NCBI GenBank assembly: GCA_907165065.1
Contig: OU015525.1
Location: forward strand, 33,021,537 to 33,085,536
From: Caprimulgus europaeus
Taxonomy: Eukaryota; Chordata; Aves; Caprimulgiformes; Caprimulgidae
Length of the DNA: 64,000 bases
Direction of reading: 5' to 3'
The notes under the pieces were generated by a model. That model ran no database searches. It was not told where the DNA came from and was given only the letters and a program-made list of their open reading frames with translations. Positions within the stretch are counted from its first letter, which is position 1. Every line of letters begins with the position of its first letter. Made by a program: the position numbers and the translations under genes. This document shows, piece after piece, positions 51,030-64,000 of this stretch.

Positions 51030-52730
51030 CTATTTTGTGACAGGTTAATGAAGGATATTTTTGGATAAGATGTAGACATTATACTCTCAGGGAACTTTCT
51101 GCCCACTTTGAAGTTGATTGTCTCTTAATGGGATTGTCCATGGGTCAGGAAAAAAAAGCCTTTTGGCCTGAAAGTATCAGCTTTAGACTCTTTTTGAACT
51201 CAGAGACCTTAATCGGATATCTGCATTGTAACGTAATATCAGTCTCATGAAGCTATTTAAATTAAAACCCAAATTAAATGTCAAATGAAATAATACAAAG
51301 AATTGGGTAACATAAAACATTTAAAATAAAAGTTTCATAAAATATCATTTGTCTAAGAAGGAAAGTTCACTTCCGGTAATAAAATATTTTTATTATGCCC
51401 TTCTTTATTTATTGTAAATAATCGCTGCATTAATAAATATTGAGATATGATACACCAAAGTATTTTAAAAGAAATAGAAAATTCTAATGCCACATCTATA
51501 CAAACATAGTGGAGTGAAATTTTACTTTGCTACCAGGTGAGGTGAAGATGCCCAGGTTTCCTGGCCTAACAGCACATTTCCTGATTGAAAATAATAAAAT
51601 GGATTGAGAAGCATATTTATGTTTCTGAATATCTAGTGGCATAGTTTCACTCCTGGTCCAGTACAGAGTGCTCATAGAGCTATTCTAAGTAATTGCTAAT
51701 GCTGAAGAGGTTCAAGTAGCTGTTCTAGCTGCTAGAAATCAGATGAACATGTGTACCACTTTTCCTGTTTTTCAGCAGAAGCTGAGGTAGCTTGGGCAAG
51801 CATCTTAAAGTCACTGCATATACCACTAGCATCTGGGTAAAACATTTAACCAGTGGCTTGGGTTGTGGAGTATTCCTGAGAGAACAGAGATTAAGTTAAA
51901 ATGGTAAAATTAGAGTGCATCTCTAAACAGTTAGAAATGCAAGAGCATTTTACTTTCAAAAATATTCCACAAATGCAATCTAAACATTGCACATAAATAA
52001 AGCAATTAACATAATATCAAGTGCCTTGTTGTGAAAGCTGGAAATCTATATCTTGCTACTATCATTCCATCATTTATGGCAAAACAATGCTGATACAATC
52101 CCCTAACAGAAATACAGTGTCATTAGGAGTAAAAAGACTACAAATAATTTCCAGGACATTGATCTACTTATGATGAAAAAAAGAAAATAAAATAGAGAAA
52201 ATAATAGAAAATCTCCCAGTGTTCTGGTGTCAATTTGACTGAGCCAGACAACTCTTCAACTTTTAAGAACAATTTAGGAACCTTTAATTCTCCTAACCCC
52301 CTAGAAATGATGGCTGTCTGCCAAAGAGGAACGGGTTTTTGTGCTAAGCCTCTGCTCAGACTATATTCCTCCTACCAGATTTTCCTGCCAGAGGCATCAG
52401 TAGGATTTGAAAGCGAGGGCTGTGGGCCACAGATAGAAATTCAATATTTTGGGGGAGAAAAAGATAAGCCCCAGGAGCTCTGTGTTTTACTGCTCTCTTC
52501 ACTGTGGAGAGTGGCACTTGATGTGATCCTCACTGTTGAGCATGACACAATACATTTCAGAGCTGAAACTATTGGACTGTAGCTAGATTTTGCTTTAGGG
52601 TGGAAATAGGTAGTGTTCTAGAATCAAGAAAATACAAAAAAAAAAAATGGGGATGTTGAGTCCTCATAAAGCAAATAAACATAACACAATAGAGCTAGAG
52701 GCATGCTGCACTACCCCCACTTTATGTATA

Positions 52731-52750
52731 CACACACACACACACACACA
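52731..52750. repeat. (CA)10 microsatellite
   Basis: Ten uninterrupted CA units preceded by TATGTATA. It is a dinucleotide repeat likely to vary in length between individuals. Confidence 0.95.
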
Positions 52751-52897
52751 AAAACACTTTATTTATTTAGTTTTGTTTAATATAAAATATAGATCATTTC
52801 TGGGCATGCAGAGCCTTGTCACTAGTTTGTGAATTGCATTAAGTTATCTCACCTGGGGCTTAGCATTCACCCAATGCAAGCATACAAACCAAATATT

Positions 52898-52918
52898 AAA
52901 AAAAAAAAAAAAAAAAAA
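52898..52918. repeat. Poly(A) tract, 21 nt
   Basis: An uninterrupted A run followed by GAAAAG. Sequence upstream shows no recognisable retrocopy, so it is called only as a homopolymer. Confidence 0.9.
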
Positions 52919-55900
52919 GAAAAGCCTGGAGTCTGTTTATATAGTTTATCATCCCATCCTCAACTGTAAAAATTCATAATCAGGTGCTACTTTGCAGCTG
53001 ACGTAATCATATCACATCATATCACTGATAGATGCAGAAATAAAAACCACTTAGCAGGTTTCAGTTAATCACACTCAGTATGACAGGACTTCATGTTTTC
53101 TTTTACAGGATAGAAACATGCTTGCACACAGAAATGCACAGCTTCAAGCAGAAGTGCTGCAACTGTGTATGTTGCTTTTAGGTATGCACTGACTAATCGT
53201 TTGAAGGGCTAAAAATGTCTACAAACAGGTCTCAACAGCCTTGCCAATTTATTCAAGGGGAGGCATTAATGTATATTAAAAGATTCTCAGAAGTCTGAGG
53301 TTAAAAAACCTCAGAAAAAGGAGGAAATAAAGATTTTACAGAAAGTTAAGCCTCTGAGAAAAAAAGCAAGCACAGTAATGTGTTAATGTTACACAGAAGA
53401 CTGGAGAAAACACAGATAACTTTAACGTATATGGAAGAAAGTGTTATTGAAAAAGCAGTTCTTTTCTCCTAAATTAAGAAGAAGACAAAATTCACTGTAG
53501 CTTAAAAAAGTAGGATACGGAGCTCCCTTTCAGAACTCCACAAATATTTGCAAAAATTTTCTGAGGTATTTGCCCAGCTGTCATGATGACTAAAAGGGGA
53601 AAATGACAGTCTACAAATATTTGAAGGGAATAAATACCAATGAGGAAGGAGTATAGCACCATTAGTATAATGGCAGTGGTTCTGTAGTTAAAATATAAGA
53701 AATGAGATGCTGTTAAGATCTGGAATATGTATATTGACAGTTTAGAAAAAATTCGTAACAATGACATCAAATGCCTTTGAAACAACAGCCTGGAAGTGCT
53801 TGTCCTTTGGTTACTTTAAGACTCTCATCTTTCATGCTAATACTGCTCTAAGTTGCACAGATCATTTCAGCTTCCAGCCAGTTCACCAGCAGAGGAAAAA
53901 CAAAGAAAAAAAAAACCCAAAAGGGGTCTTACTATCACCATTTCTATGCAGAGAAGCTGAAAAGTTTAAAAATTAGTAAAGCTGAGGAGTTAACCCAATC
54001 TCTCACCTCTTATATTTTACCTTTTACAACTGCTGCAATTGCATCAAACTTAAATGTGCAGCTGAATCCAAAGTTTCAAAGCAGCATTCTTTGCAGATGA
54101 AACATTACCCTCTTTCTTTCAATGCCAGATTTCCATTCTGTTTTAACATTTAATTATGCTAGAAGTTGTTATTTCAAGAAGCTGTGGGTTTGAAACTTCT
54201 TTATTTCTATAAAAATGATATTTGTCATAATTTTTCAAGAAGGCTATGTGCTCTACTCTTCTGACTAATATTTCAATAGACATGTGGCATAGTAACATTT
54301 TCTCCCTGATAAATATTTTTATTAGCTTTATAAACATGCTAAAAAAGTTGTTGAAAATAGCAAAAATCAAACCAATTCTAGTGATTGTAACAAAGCTACA
54401 CTATGGTAATAGAAAACATCTGCTGGTGATTCATCATTTTTAGAAAAAGTTTATTGTCTGAAATAATAAGGGCCAAATTAAGAGACCACTGATTTCATAA
54501 AAGCCTGACATATATTTCTTTAAAAAAATCTAGGAATGTAGCTGACACACAGCTTAAGATATTAGAAACTATTTTTAAGTTTTTCATTATTCCCTTGATA
54601 TAATTTTCTTTCTGTGGAGTTGAAGATAAGTCTTTGGGCTTGGACAAACCTGGACCCCAATTTAACGGCACCAAGGGGAATAATGGAGATTTCAGCTTTT
54701 AAAATTAGAATGGAGAAGGCCCTCATCCCCATTTCTGAACTGAGTGGGGTGGAGGGCTATCCTGGTGTCCTGGGCTGTCCTGGAATACTCCCAAGCTGAG
54801 GGGATGGCAGGGGGTTAGTGATAAACACTGTAATTTTGGAGACAATTCAGTTAGACCATCTCCACAGCTGCCCAGAAAGTTTTAAAACTGAGAGACCTGA
54901 AATTTGATGCAAGTATATATCAGCCCTTCTTCTGAGTACTCCAGGAAGAGAAAAACCAGTCTTGTGTGTAGGTCCCTAACAGAACTATGGAAAGTCTAAG
55001 ACCCTGAGTTCAGCTTCTCTCAGATTTAGCAAAGTCTTAGTCTGCATTTCAGTTGCAGGAAAGTTACATTCTCATTCTGATTCTGGGAAGTTAATACTGA
55101 TGCCCACATATTTAAGAAGTGAAAGACAATTGAGTTCTTGAGCACCAAATCCTCAGCTCAGCATCCAGCTGTTGACAATAAAAAAATTTCTCTTCAAGAA
55201 TATCAGGCAGTATTTCACATATACATAGGGTAATCATGCAGCAGTGAACGTTTTGACCTGTTGCGGCTGATGCACTTCATGGTTGGCTTTTCAGTCAGGG
55301 GAGCACTACTTGTTAGGAATAATTTCCAAGGGAAGAGCAACTTCAACATCTATGGCTCTATTGGAGATAGGAGAATAGCCTCGACATTTCTTCGGTGTGA
55401 TGCCAGGACTGTTTTATATTTCAATTATATAGGAAATACATAAGATGTTCTTCATAGGTCATTCTTCATCCTGTTTTGATTTGTGACTTTATTACACAGA
55501 GATATGGTAAGTTTGGAACACTTTCATCTTTAATCTGCCCCAAATGAGGTACAGCTCCTTTTCACTAGGAGGCACTTACTTTACAGTCCTCTTTCTATCC
55601 AACCTTTAGTACTGATTTGGACTGAGCTGTAACATACAATAAGTCATCAGCCTGAATTTAAGCCACCCCACCACCTGCTGAGAAAAACTCTGGCTTAAAA
55701 ATTGAAGTTAAAAGACCAGTGAGAGTCCTTCAGCTAACCTCAAAACGCTGTATACATTGTGGTCAAATACTAATTAAACACTAACTGAAGTACTAATTAA
55801 ACAGTCGTAGCTAAAGGCTTTGACATTCAGTTTCATGTGTCTGTATTTTACTGGCATCATCATGGGTGGCAAAAACAAAACTACTCATAGGATCAGAGAT

Positions 55901-56254
55901 TAAACACCTTTAATTTTGCTAGCTTATTGCTTGTTGATTCAGCTGCAATGCTGGCCATTAAAAAGCTACTATTCAGTCATGGCTAATGCACAGCAGTACT
56001 TTGTATCTCAGAGAAACTGTACTGGGAGTGCTTCACATCAGCTCTGTTCATGCCAGATATTAGTGATTCTGCAGTGAAAAAATTACTTTCAAGATTGATT
56101 GTTAGGGACAGGAGAAAAGGAGCTACAAACTTCCTTCTAGCCTGAGAAGCAGAAACATCTCATAGACAGTGAAGTATTTGAACTAAGCAGCAGTTGAATC
56201 TGTGTGCCATGTCTATGTATAAAAGCTGTCATTTCTGCTGGTAGATGTTCTCAT

Positions 56255-56293
56255 GGGTTTTGGGTTTTGGGGGGGGGGGGGCGGGGTGTTGGG
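56255..56293 (+). other. Strong G-quadruplex motif with 13-nt G run
   Basis: GGG-TTTT-GGG-TTTT-G13-C-GGGG-TGTT-GGG. All loops are 4 nt or shorter, so several four-run combinations are possible. The TTTTGGG spacing resembles telomere-like repeats by chance, in a site with no telomeric context. Such runs are also prone to sequencing error and slippage. Confidence 0.85.
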
Positions 56294-58922
56294 TTTTTTT
56301 TGATAGTGTGAACTCTTTGAGCTTGACCAGTTTCAATGTAAATAGGGTGCTATCCACTACCTTTTCTGTGGTTCATCCCCTGCATACACTAGATTCATCA
56401 TGAATTTCAAGTAAGCTGAGATTTGATGAACCTGGCATGACTTTCAGACTTGAAGTAAAAGAAAATGCTGATATTACTAAGGTTTGCAAAACTGTTTTCA
56501 ATGTGAGCTGCTACAAATTCATGGGAACTGCTGTAAAGAATTTCAAAAGACACAAAGAAAAGTGCCTAATGAAAAAGAGCTCATAAACAAAGCCAAGCCA
56601 AACAACTATAAAAACTCTGTGCATATTTTGTCTAGATACATCCTGGTGCTGTACATTTCCTGTTTTGACAATCATTTTAACTGCTACCATACATCAGTCC
56701 AAGGATATGACAATGCTATGAAAAACACTACGATGCGTCACTTTCAAATAGTTCGCTTTACTGAAAAATGCTATTGTATTGTATTTTTTCAGATGAAGTC
56801 TTCTTCTTTTTATGAAAATACATTTCCATGTACCATCTTTGACACGAACCAAATCTTTTAGTCTTTACTCAGATAAAACTTCCAATTAATTCTGTGTTAG
56901 TTTTGGCTAACAAGAATCACAAGATTGTTGACCCTCTGCATGTAAAAATGCTGATTTCTAACTTCTGAGTGAGTGGAAGAAATTTAACAAGTGTGGAGAG
57001 AGAACTTGATAAAACATAAGACAGAAATAAATTCAGTTTGAAAATGAAGATGCACCTACAGTACCTCTGTCATGTTTTATATCCATATCAATGTTGCTCT
57101 AGAAAGTCGAGTGTTGGCAATTGACTAAAACTCAAGGAAAAACACTACCAAGTATTGACAATGGCCTCAGGAAAACTCTGAGCCTTAAGATAGTAACATG
57201 CTAAGAAAAACTCATACTGAACAACAAATAAGATGATTAAGAATACAGAGCACATATAAACAAGAATAACATCGAAAAGCTGTAAAGCAGGAATTGAGAT
57301 CCTTCACGTTATATGTACAATCTCCAATTTGTAATTAAGCAGCTGAAAAGTAAAATTAATTGGAAAACAAAAAAAGGAAGACCAGAGAAAATATTAAAGT
57401 AAACACTACCGTAGAGACAACAAATATTAATCGTACTGCAAATTAAAAAGGAGGTGCTGGGCTACAAAAGCATCATGGATAGGTTTCTGGTGATCTGGTA
57501 TAAGTTCTCATGTTCCTTGCCCTTTTTTTTTTTGCCATCTTTAAAATAAGATTAAATGAAACTTATGAATATATTTTCACTTCCTATCTTTTAGTACACT
57601 TGCAGTAGGACAAACAAAAGAAAATGTTATAATGAATTCAGAGATTATTATTTAAAATTTAGAATAACAGATCATTACAGAGGCCAAAAAAAAAATAATA
57701 TTGCCACCTATTGGTGAAAATGGAGAAGGTAAAATAATTCCTAATAATTTGCATATCTCTAAGGAAGGTCTTGGCCTGTGTAATATGACTGATAGTTATT
57801 GTTTTGATTTACCTGACACCAGCTAGTCCAGGGACTACACAAAGTAATCTGTGTGAAAAAGTCAGCACAGCCATGTTCCTTTCTACAGCGGCCAATGCCA
57901 CTGGACCCAGAAAGACACAAATACATCCCCCCAAAAATAAGAAGGAAACAATTGTAACCCTGTGTTGTGTTATTGTGCAATACATTTAATAGCAGCACTT
58001 CTTTAACAACTTTAAATTAAATTCATTAACAATCTAACTCATTGGACAGCAGCTTTTCATATTCACTGTCTACTTGGCTTTATCTTGGTTTTTTTCCACA
58101 TATCTCCTTACACACAAACCTTCCTTTGTTATATTGAGTACTTCTTTCCCTCCTCTTCTTCCTTACTGCTTTTTCTTTCTTGTACTACATTCACTATTTC
58201 TCTTTTATATTTGATATCTCTACATCTCCCATTTGTTCACATTACTACTATCTATCAACTTATACATAATCGTATGCATGTTCCTCCTCTTGTCCTCACC
58301 TTAAACAATCTCTCTGCAAAATGAGCAGTGACTTTGTTACTCTTTCTTTGAAATTTGCCTTTCTGTAAAGAAAGAAAAAAACCCTAACAGATTAAGTTGT
58401 TCTACTTCTCCTGTTCCCTTCTTCCACTCTATCTCTTTACCTTGCTTAAACAAGTGGTGATGTCAAGAGAAACACTTTACCTTCTATTTTTGATAGAGTA
58501 CCTTCTTCAGAAAGTCTATTCTACACTTGGTAGTACACGGGTCAATACACAGCACTCTAGAGGAGCTAGCAAATCCATGGCCTGCCAAGCCCACTTTAAA
58601 TTCACACAACCCAGAGCAGTTAAGTTCTATCAGTCTTGAGAAATGGAGATTTTCCCAATCTCTTCTTTTCTCCCTCTACACACAGTGACATACCATCAAT
58701 GCAAACAATACACAGTTATTATTATTTCTAAATGTGTTTTTAAGTACTCAGTTACCTTTATAGGACACCTCATTTTGATTTTGATACATATTTACAAAAG
58801 AATTCATCTGAAATTATTTGGACAAGTTTTCTATTAAAAGCTGCCTCTCTTAAATAATATGTCCTTTCAAGCTCCTCCATTTCTTCCAAGAGCACAAGGA
58901 AACAGAAATGCCTTACAGAGCA
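56294..58922. other. AT-rich non-coding stretch, no gene seen
   Basis: The 125-codon plus frame at 56484-56861 is Lys/Asn/Phe/Cys-rich with no motif, as expected for a chance frame in AT-rich DNA. The others are shorter. No repeats of note. Confidence 0.55.
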
Positions 58923-58975
58923 CCCTGAAGGTCTGCAAAGATGGTTTCAGTTCACAACTGAAGGCACCTTCAGGG
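58923..58975. repeat. Two-level hairpin (nested inverted repeats)
   Basis: The outer arms CCCTGAAGGT (58923-58932) and ACCTTCAGGG (58966-58975) pair perfectly over 10 bp. Inside, TTCAGTT-CAC-AACTGAA (58946-58962) forms a second perfect 7-bp stem with a 3-nt loop. The asymmetric internal loop (13 and 3 nt) argues against a canonical microRNA precursor. Function is unknown. Confidence 0.75.
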
Positions 58976-61900
58976 AAATTTTGCTGCCAGTCTCCCTCAC
59001 AGATTTGCAAGATATCAGTTGAAATCTCTCAAATGCTTACAGCTATTGTGAAAGTCTCATACCATTTTGGTTTTTATACGTCAAGAACATGCCTCATACT
59101 TGACAAGAAAAATCAATAGGTAGGCAGTGTAGCCTTGTGAGGACAGCAGCCATGTGCTCCCACCAACACACAATGTTTAATGAGAGGAATTTTTTGCGTT
59201 ATCTTAGTCTTCAAGATAAAATTGTCATCTAGCTCCATAAAAACAAAACAAACAAACAAAGAAAAAAAAAAAAACAAACCCAAACCATGCTATAATCTGA
59301 AATAACATGTAAAAGTATAAAGCCTTGTAACTAACTTTCTGTATTTCTCAGGGCAGGAAAAATCTCAAATGAGATATTTCAAAACAAAGTAATCCAGTCT
59401 AATCCTGGGCAGGAGGAGGAGCACAGGCGGACTTGGTGTCCAATAAGGGTCAATGAAGAAACTCAAATTTATCTTGAACAATATATAAATAAATAAAATA
59501 AATATTTAATATTTTTATCAAGGGGTGAGGTGGGGTTAGGGGGACGACTTTTTAAGCTTTTGTTCTTTTTAAAATCATTATTTATTTATATATCTTGCAG
59601 CACCTACCATATAAGCCTTGTTGCTACGGAAGGCTCCAGTGAAGGCTCTAGTCCTACAGATTAATCCATTTAGCCACTCAGCATTGCACAGACATTTATT
59701 TATTAGTTTAGATCGTAATTTGGAGAAGAACAGAGTCAGAGCCCAGGTAACAGAAAAGAGAAACCCAAAAGAGTTGGAAAGACAGGGCAAACATTTGCAG
59801 GTGCCAATAAACCTTATGCCACTTTCAGACAGGCTAGTTTCAGGGAGAATGTTCTAGTCTTGTGAATAATAATGAAGCAAACAGAGCAGTAGTTTGGGGA
59901 AGACAAGTAAGAAAATATTGAGAATATCAAAGCAGACAAATGTAGCAGAGCAAAAGTGTTAGAGAGCTACCCAGTAAAAGTAAAAATTAGAAAAAAAAAA
60001 AAGGAAGACAGATTTATGCAAGTTCTTAATGGCAAGGACAATGAATTTTCTTTTCTTTATCCTTCAAAAAGCACATAGTTGCACAGAACAGAGAGGGGAA
60101 TGTAAGCAAAGAAAAGAGAAAACATAGCGGAGAGGCATGAGAAAGCATTTGAGCAAGTTTCAAAGCTACTGAAACCTATATTCTGTCTCCACTAGTTCTC
60201 TGTGAACTCTGGCAGAAAAGACCAGGGTGCCAAGAATATTTTTTCCAGACCTTGGCTCTCCTCCTAACACACACTGGCGACTAGCACTGGAGCTGACCAG
60301 TTCGCCCACATATGCCACCTTAAAATCAGATGGAAAGCTTTCCTCTGCAGAAAATATTCTTGAGTCTTGTTCCTGATCCTCAAAACAGAGTATAATGTCA
60401 TAGAGAATAAAATTAACAGCTTTAGTTTGACATAATTTTTTAAAAAACCAAAACCTTGGCCTTGCCAAGTTCTTGCAGAACTGTGAAAAAGGTAAAGACA
60501 AGTAGTATTTGGTTGCTGCTGGTTATTATCTTCAGTGTGCAGGCCTGCATGGGGGGTAGAGGGTGAAGCCAAAGTTATATGATTATAGAGGAGATTTTGA
60601 AATCTCTCATGTTTTAAAAATGTCCTAGGATTCAAACACCTTAGTCTAAAAAGGAATAACATACTCTTAATACACTCCTTGCTTCACATCTCAAAAGAAG
60701 AAATGGCACTGTGTTTCCAGCAGGCTTAGATCATTGGAGGAATCTTTTGTTGTTGCTGTTCATTGCAAACAAAACACTGAAGGCCATGGCATTATTAGTT
60801 TCCACATTCTTCTCAGCCTCCAAGCTTGAGAGCTTTTATAACATGGGTCTGATGCTTACAGTCTTAAGCCTTAAGAGAGAGGAGAAAAAGTAAACAGAAA
60901 TGGGACTGAGCCTGGAAAGGAAAAACTGTGATTGTCTTTCTCCCTTTTTTACATCTGCCCTTTTCAGCTTTTCACGAGATGATTAAGTAAATAACGCGCA
61001 TTGTATCTAGATGCAAGGTACATGAAAAGAGGAGGGCACAGCGTATTCTACATCTATGGTATATATCACAAAGAGTAAATTTACATGAGACTTTTTGATT
61101 CAAGCAGCAATTAGTTTCCTCCATTCTTTTTAGATTTATTCAGGTGGGTAGATGAGAAGGGCATAGGGGCCAGCAGTAACAAATGTGTTTAGGAAACTAT
61201 GCTGACAAAGGAGAGCAACATTTATTGCTTTAAAAGGAATGCTTCCAGATCCTCAGACACCTAGAATTGGCTTCCTAAGGCTTTAGATTCTGTCCACTTT
61301 CTTGTGTTCCTCCCTGTTTCAAAGCAAAGAGAGAATTCCCTTCTTGCAAGACAGGGAATGCAGTTTCTAACACCAGTTTTCCTTTCCTGCACATCCTATA
61401 GAGAAGAGGAAGAGAAAAAAAAAAAAAAAAAGAAAAAGAAGTAAAGAAGCAGAGCCATTTATTAATTCCTTGTATTTAATCACTAGATGAAATACAATTC
61501 ATGCTTTTTTTTTAAAAAAATAGAGGCAGAAAACGAGAAATAATGAAACAAAATACAACAAAATAATTACATACCCTACCCACAAAATACCCTTTTGGTA
61601 CTGTTGTGTGAGTTAAACTCTGGATTGTTTCCTAATTGTTTCAGAAGGGGAAAAAGCACTATCACAGCAAACCTAATTTGCCTCAACTAGGAGCACATCA
61701 GTGAATTAATATCTTTCTGATTAAAGGACTGAAGCTGGTGCAAAAGATTAATGTATTTAGCATAAAATCTGCTGTGGCCAGCTCTGGAAATTTCAGTGCT
61801 GCAACAGACAGTCTGGCTATCCCATGTGCACTCAAAGTAAATCTTCAGAATTGTTGATGGTACTATTACAGATAGAGGCACCCTGCTTAGTGCAGCTGGT

Positions 61901-64000
61901 ATTGAGTGCCTCACTTTTTAATAGAGGCAGCTAGACAAGACCCTAGATTACACATCGACCCCTATAACTTGAAACTCTAAGGAGAAAGCTGACCAGACAA
62001 GCAGTTATGATGATCTATTCAAAGTGGTTGAATACTCTCTTTTTTCTGTGGAATAAACGTATGTGAATGAACCTTTGCTCACAATCCTACAGAGCCTGCA
62101 ACCCCCTCCTACTGTTGTCACCTCCCTTCCTCCCTCTTCTCTCTCTGTACTCCCATTATAAGATAAATGGAACAGGGGAGGGGGGAGGGGGAAAAAAAAA
62201 AAAAGCTTCTGCTTAGTCTATTTCAGGTATTTTGAGGGGAAAAACTCAAATACGGGTGCACCAATTGGATGCCACTCTAGGGCTTGTGGATGTGAGTGTG
62301 ATGCATTTGTCTGCAGAACTTGAGAACTTCACCCATGCTAGTTGCTTGACACAAAGTGGGTTGAGAGGAGTATCCCTGAGAGAGATCAAGTTCACTTCAC
62401 ACTCAGAAAGCCTTTTTTATTTCCCTATCTCTGTTCTCTTAACTCCTCCTCTTGTTATACTTCAGTGTACTTTTTCCTATTTCAACTTGTAGAAGTGACA
62501 CTGAATGCAGATGAACTGTTACTAAGTCAATGAAAGAAACTAACATAACCAGATACTTTTGACTGTTACCAAATACACTTTTTTTTTGCATGTAACTTCT
62601 ATTTTTTACTTGAATTGCTTTTAGCAATATCTTTACTTAATCATAATTAGTAAGATGATTCAATGTACTTATTTTCCCTAAAAATAAATTCTGAAATAAT
62701 TATGTGCAGAATTAAACAAACAAACCAAAACAAGTTAAAACCCCACCCACTTTGCATCCAGTGTAAGTAGGAAAATAAAATCTAAACTCCAAGCAAGGAT
62801 TACTGGGACATTACAAAAATGCAGGTATGAATTAGATATGTTTTGACTAGAACTGGGTTAATCTAATAATAAAAGCACCCATTAATCACATATTAAAAAA
62901 TATCAGCTGCAGTATTAAACTACATAGTCTTTAATCTCTTTGCAAAAAGATTGAATAAATTAATTAATCCTGCAACATTTCTAACTACAAACATCTTATA
63001 TACTGGAATGTAAGGCTTAAATCTAGTATTAATGAAATTTCATAAAATTCTATTTCCTTCTTGGCCTATTAGTCTTCTTGCCAGTCTAATTATGACATTT
63101 AATCTATATGATCATTATTAATCACTGGCCATTATACTTTTCCCTATAAATTCCTATGGCTGGTTCACATTTACGAAAAAAATTCTGAACTTGGCTACAA
63201 TATACAACTACAACTGCACTTATCTTCGAAAATCTATTTTAAGAACCCAATTATGGGACAATTCAGCAAGAGATTCTACTCATAAATTCAGCAGCCAAAG
63301 CCATCAACCCCTATATATCTTATACGGTCCATTGGATGATGGTTAAAAAATAAAGTGATGTCAGGGAGGGTATGACACATTGAACTGAAGACTTAAATCA
63401 CTTTGGATCTTCTGCACCTTTGTTGTCTGAACTGAACTTGGATAAGCTGCCTGCTCAGGATTCACAGTCAATTATTCCTGATAATTTTTTCAGCTATAAA
63501 ATGACTGTAGTACATATTGCAGTTTTTGAAACACTGAACCAAAGTGTCATAATTGGCATCAATAATCATTTTGCCTTGCTCAAGACCTGTTTGAACAGTG
63601 TGTTGCTGTATTAAATGTTTCAGAATTAAGTTACAGCATATTAAACATCAAGACAATATGCATAGAGGAAAAGTCTGAAATTTTTCCTCAGAAAGTATCT
63701 TATTTAAGAGTTAAAGTTAGGAAATTTGTCAATATATGTGTTCATGTGGTTTTACTTCCACATTATTAAATACAGGCTATAACAGTAGCTAGGAAACAAA
63801 GACTTTTTGTTCAAAATGCACAAAGCACAAGAAATATAGATAGATGTAGATTTAAAACTATTCCTTTATTAAGCATGGAGGGATTAGACAGTGAATGGCT
63901 GTGCAGTACAAGCCTTCTTCCCCTCCCCCCACCCCAAAATATCAAGCTCTGTACTGGGTCCAGCACAGGGTTAAATGGCATCATCTGATAAAATAACAAT
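58976..64000. other. AT-rich non-coding stretch with A-rich and purine tracts
   Basis: No gene recognised. Low-complexity parts: A-rich (AAAC/A13) at 59239-59278, (AAAT)-like at 59482-59510, a purine tract at 61401-61441 with a 17-nt A run, and a G-rich then A-rich purine run at 62174-62204. The overlapping minus frames at 60166-60662 (111 and 132 codons) share the same DNA in two phases and have no motif. A C-rich patch at 63920-63935 has three C runs. Confidence 0.55.

Larger units (their letters stand above)
51030..56254. other. AT-rich non-coding stretch with microsatellites
   Basis: No gene recognised. (CA)10 at 52731-52750 and a 21-nt A run at 52898-52918 are the only clear repeats. 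A 115-codon plus frame at 52235-52582 has a fairly balanced composition but no motif and no clear splice signals. A segment at about 54640-54860 is richer in G and C, with no family recognised. Confidence 0.55.

Noticed and set aside
56484-56861. 125-codon plus frame
   Set aside because: It is rich in Asn, Lys, Phe and Cys with no motif, as expected of a chance frame in AT-rich DNA.
60166-60662. Two overlapping minus frames of 111 and 132 codons
   Set aside because: They share DNA in two phases, have no motif or splice-site support, and neither has a composition unlike chance.
1-64000. CRISPR array, bacterial operon or mobile plasmid system
   Set aside because: No spaced direct repeats, Shine-Dalgarno-led gene runs or bacterial proteins; the repeats are avian retroelements.

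Overview
The window looks like bird nuclear DNA. It holds several CR1 LINE fragments, with the family's octamer tail (ATTCTGTG-type repeats) and CR1 reverse-transcriptase and endonuclease coding remnants. It also holds three long terminal repeats (LTRs), at least two of them of avian ERVL-like type. The rest is AT-rich, non-coding DNA with long A or T tracts. The organism call rests on these repeat families; I cannot name the species. Nothing suggests bacterial or plasmid sequence: there are no operons, ribosome-binding sites, rRNA, CRISPR arrays or bacterial genes.

I find no gene that can be called with confidence. This is a gene-poor interval: either intergenic 'desert' or the inside of one or more very large introns. 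Nearly all open frames above 60 codons look like chance frames or sit inside repeats. The one frame that is clearly of protein origin is the C-terminal half of a CR1 reverse transcriptase on the minus strand (3613-4716). Two short minus-strand frames have splice-site-like borders and could be exons of an unrecognised gene: 20976-21134 (possible terminal exon with stop) and 44847-44975 (129 nt, phase-symmetric). Both are low confidence.

Layout: 1-3560 has no gene. 3561-4893 is a long 5'-truncated CR1 (-). 7388-7700 and 7960-8150 are decayed CR1 pieces in opposite orientation. 12647-12730 is an alternating purine-pyrimidine (Z-DNA prone) block. 16252-16738 is a decayed solo LTR with a 39-nt A tract where the family has its TATA region. 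About 21520-22060 is a GC-rich island with GGTCA-type repeats. 22312-22386 is a CR1 tail. 26224-26480 is a polypurine tract, (GAGAGG)n then (GAA)n, followed by a possible A-tailed decayed coding copy (-) at 26723-27050. 38636-38820 is a CR1 endonuclease fragment (-). About 42671-43303 is a CpG-rich LTR. 49302-50254 is a solo LTR with a perfect 5-bp target-site duplication. 50972-51029 is a CR1 tail, and 56255-56293 is a strong G-quadruplex motif. The remainder is unremarkable AT-rich sequence.

The elements do not form a pathway. They record LINE and retrovirus insertions into a gene-poor avian region, plus simple-sequence DNA that could adopt non-B structures.
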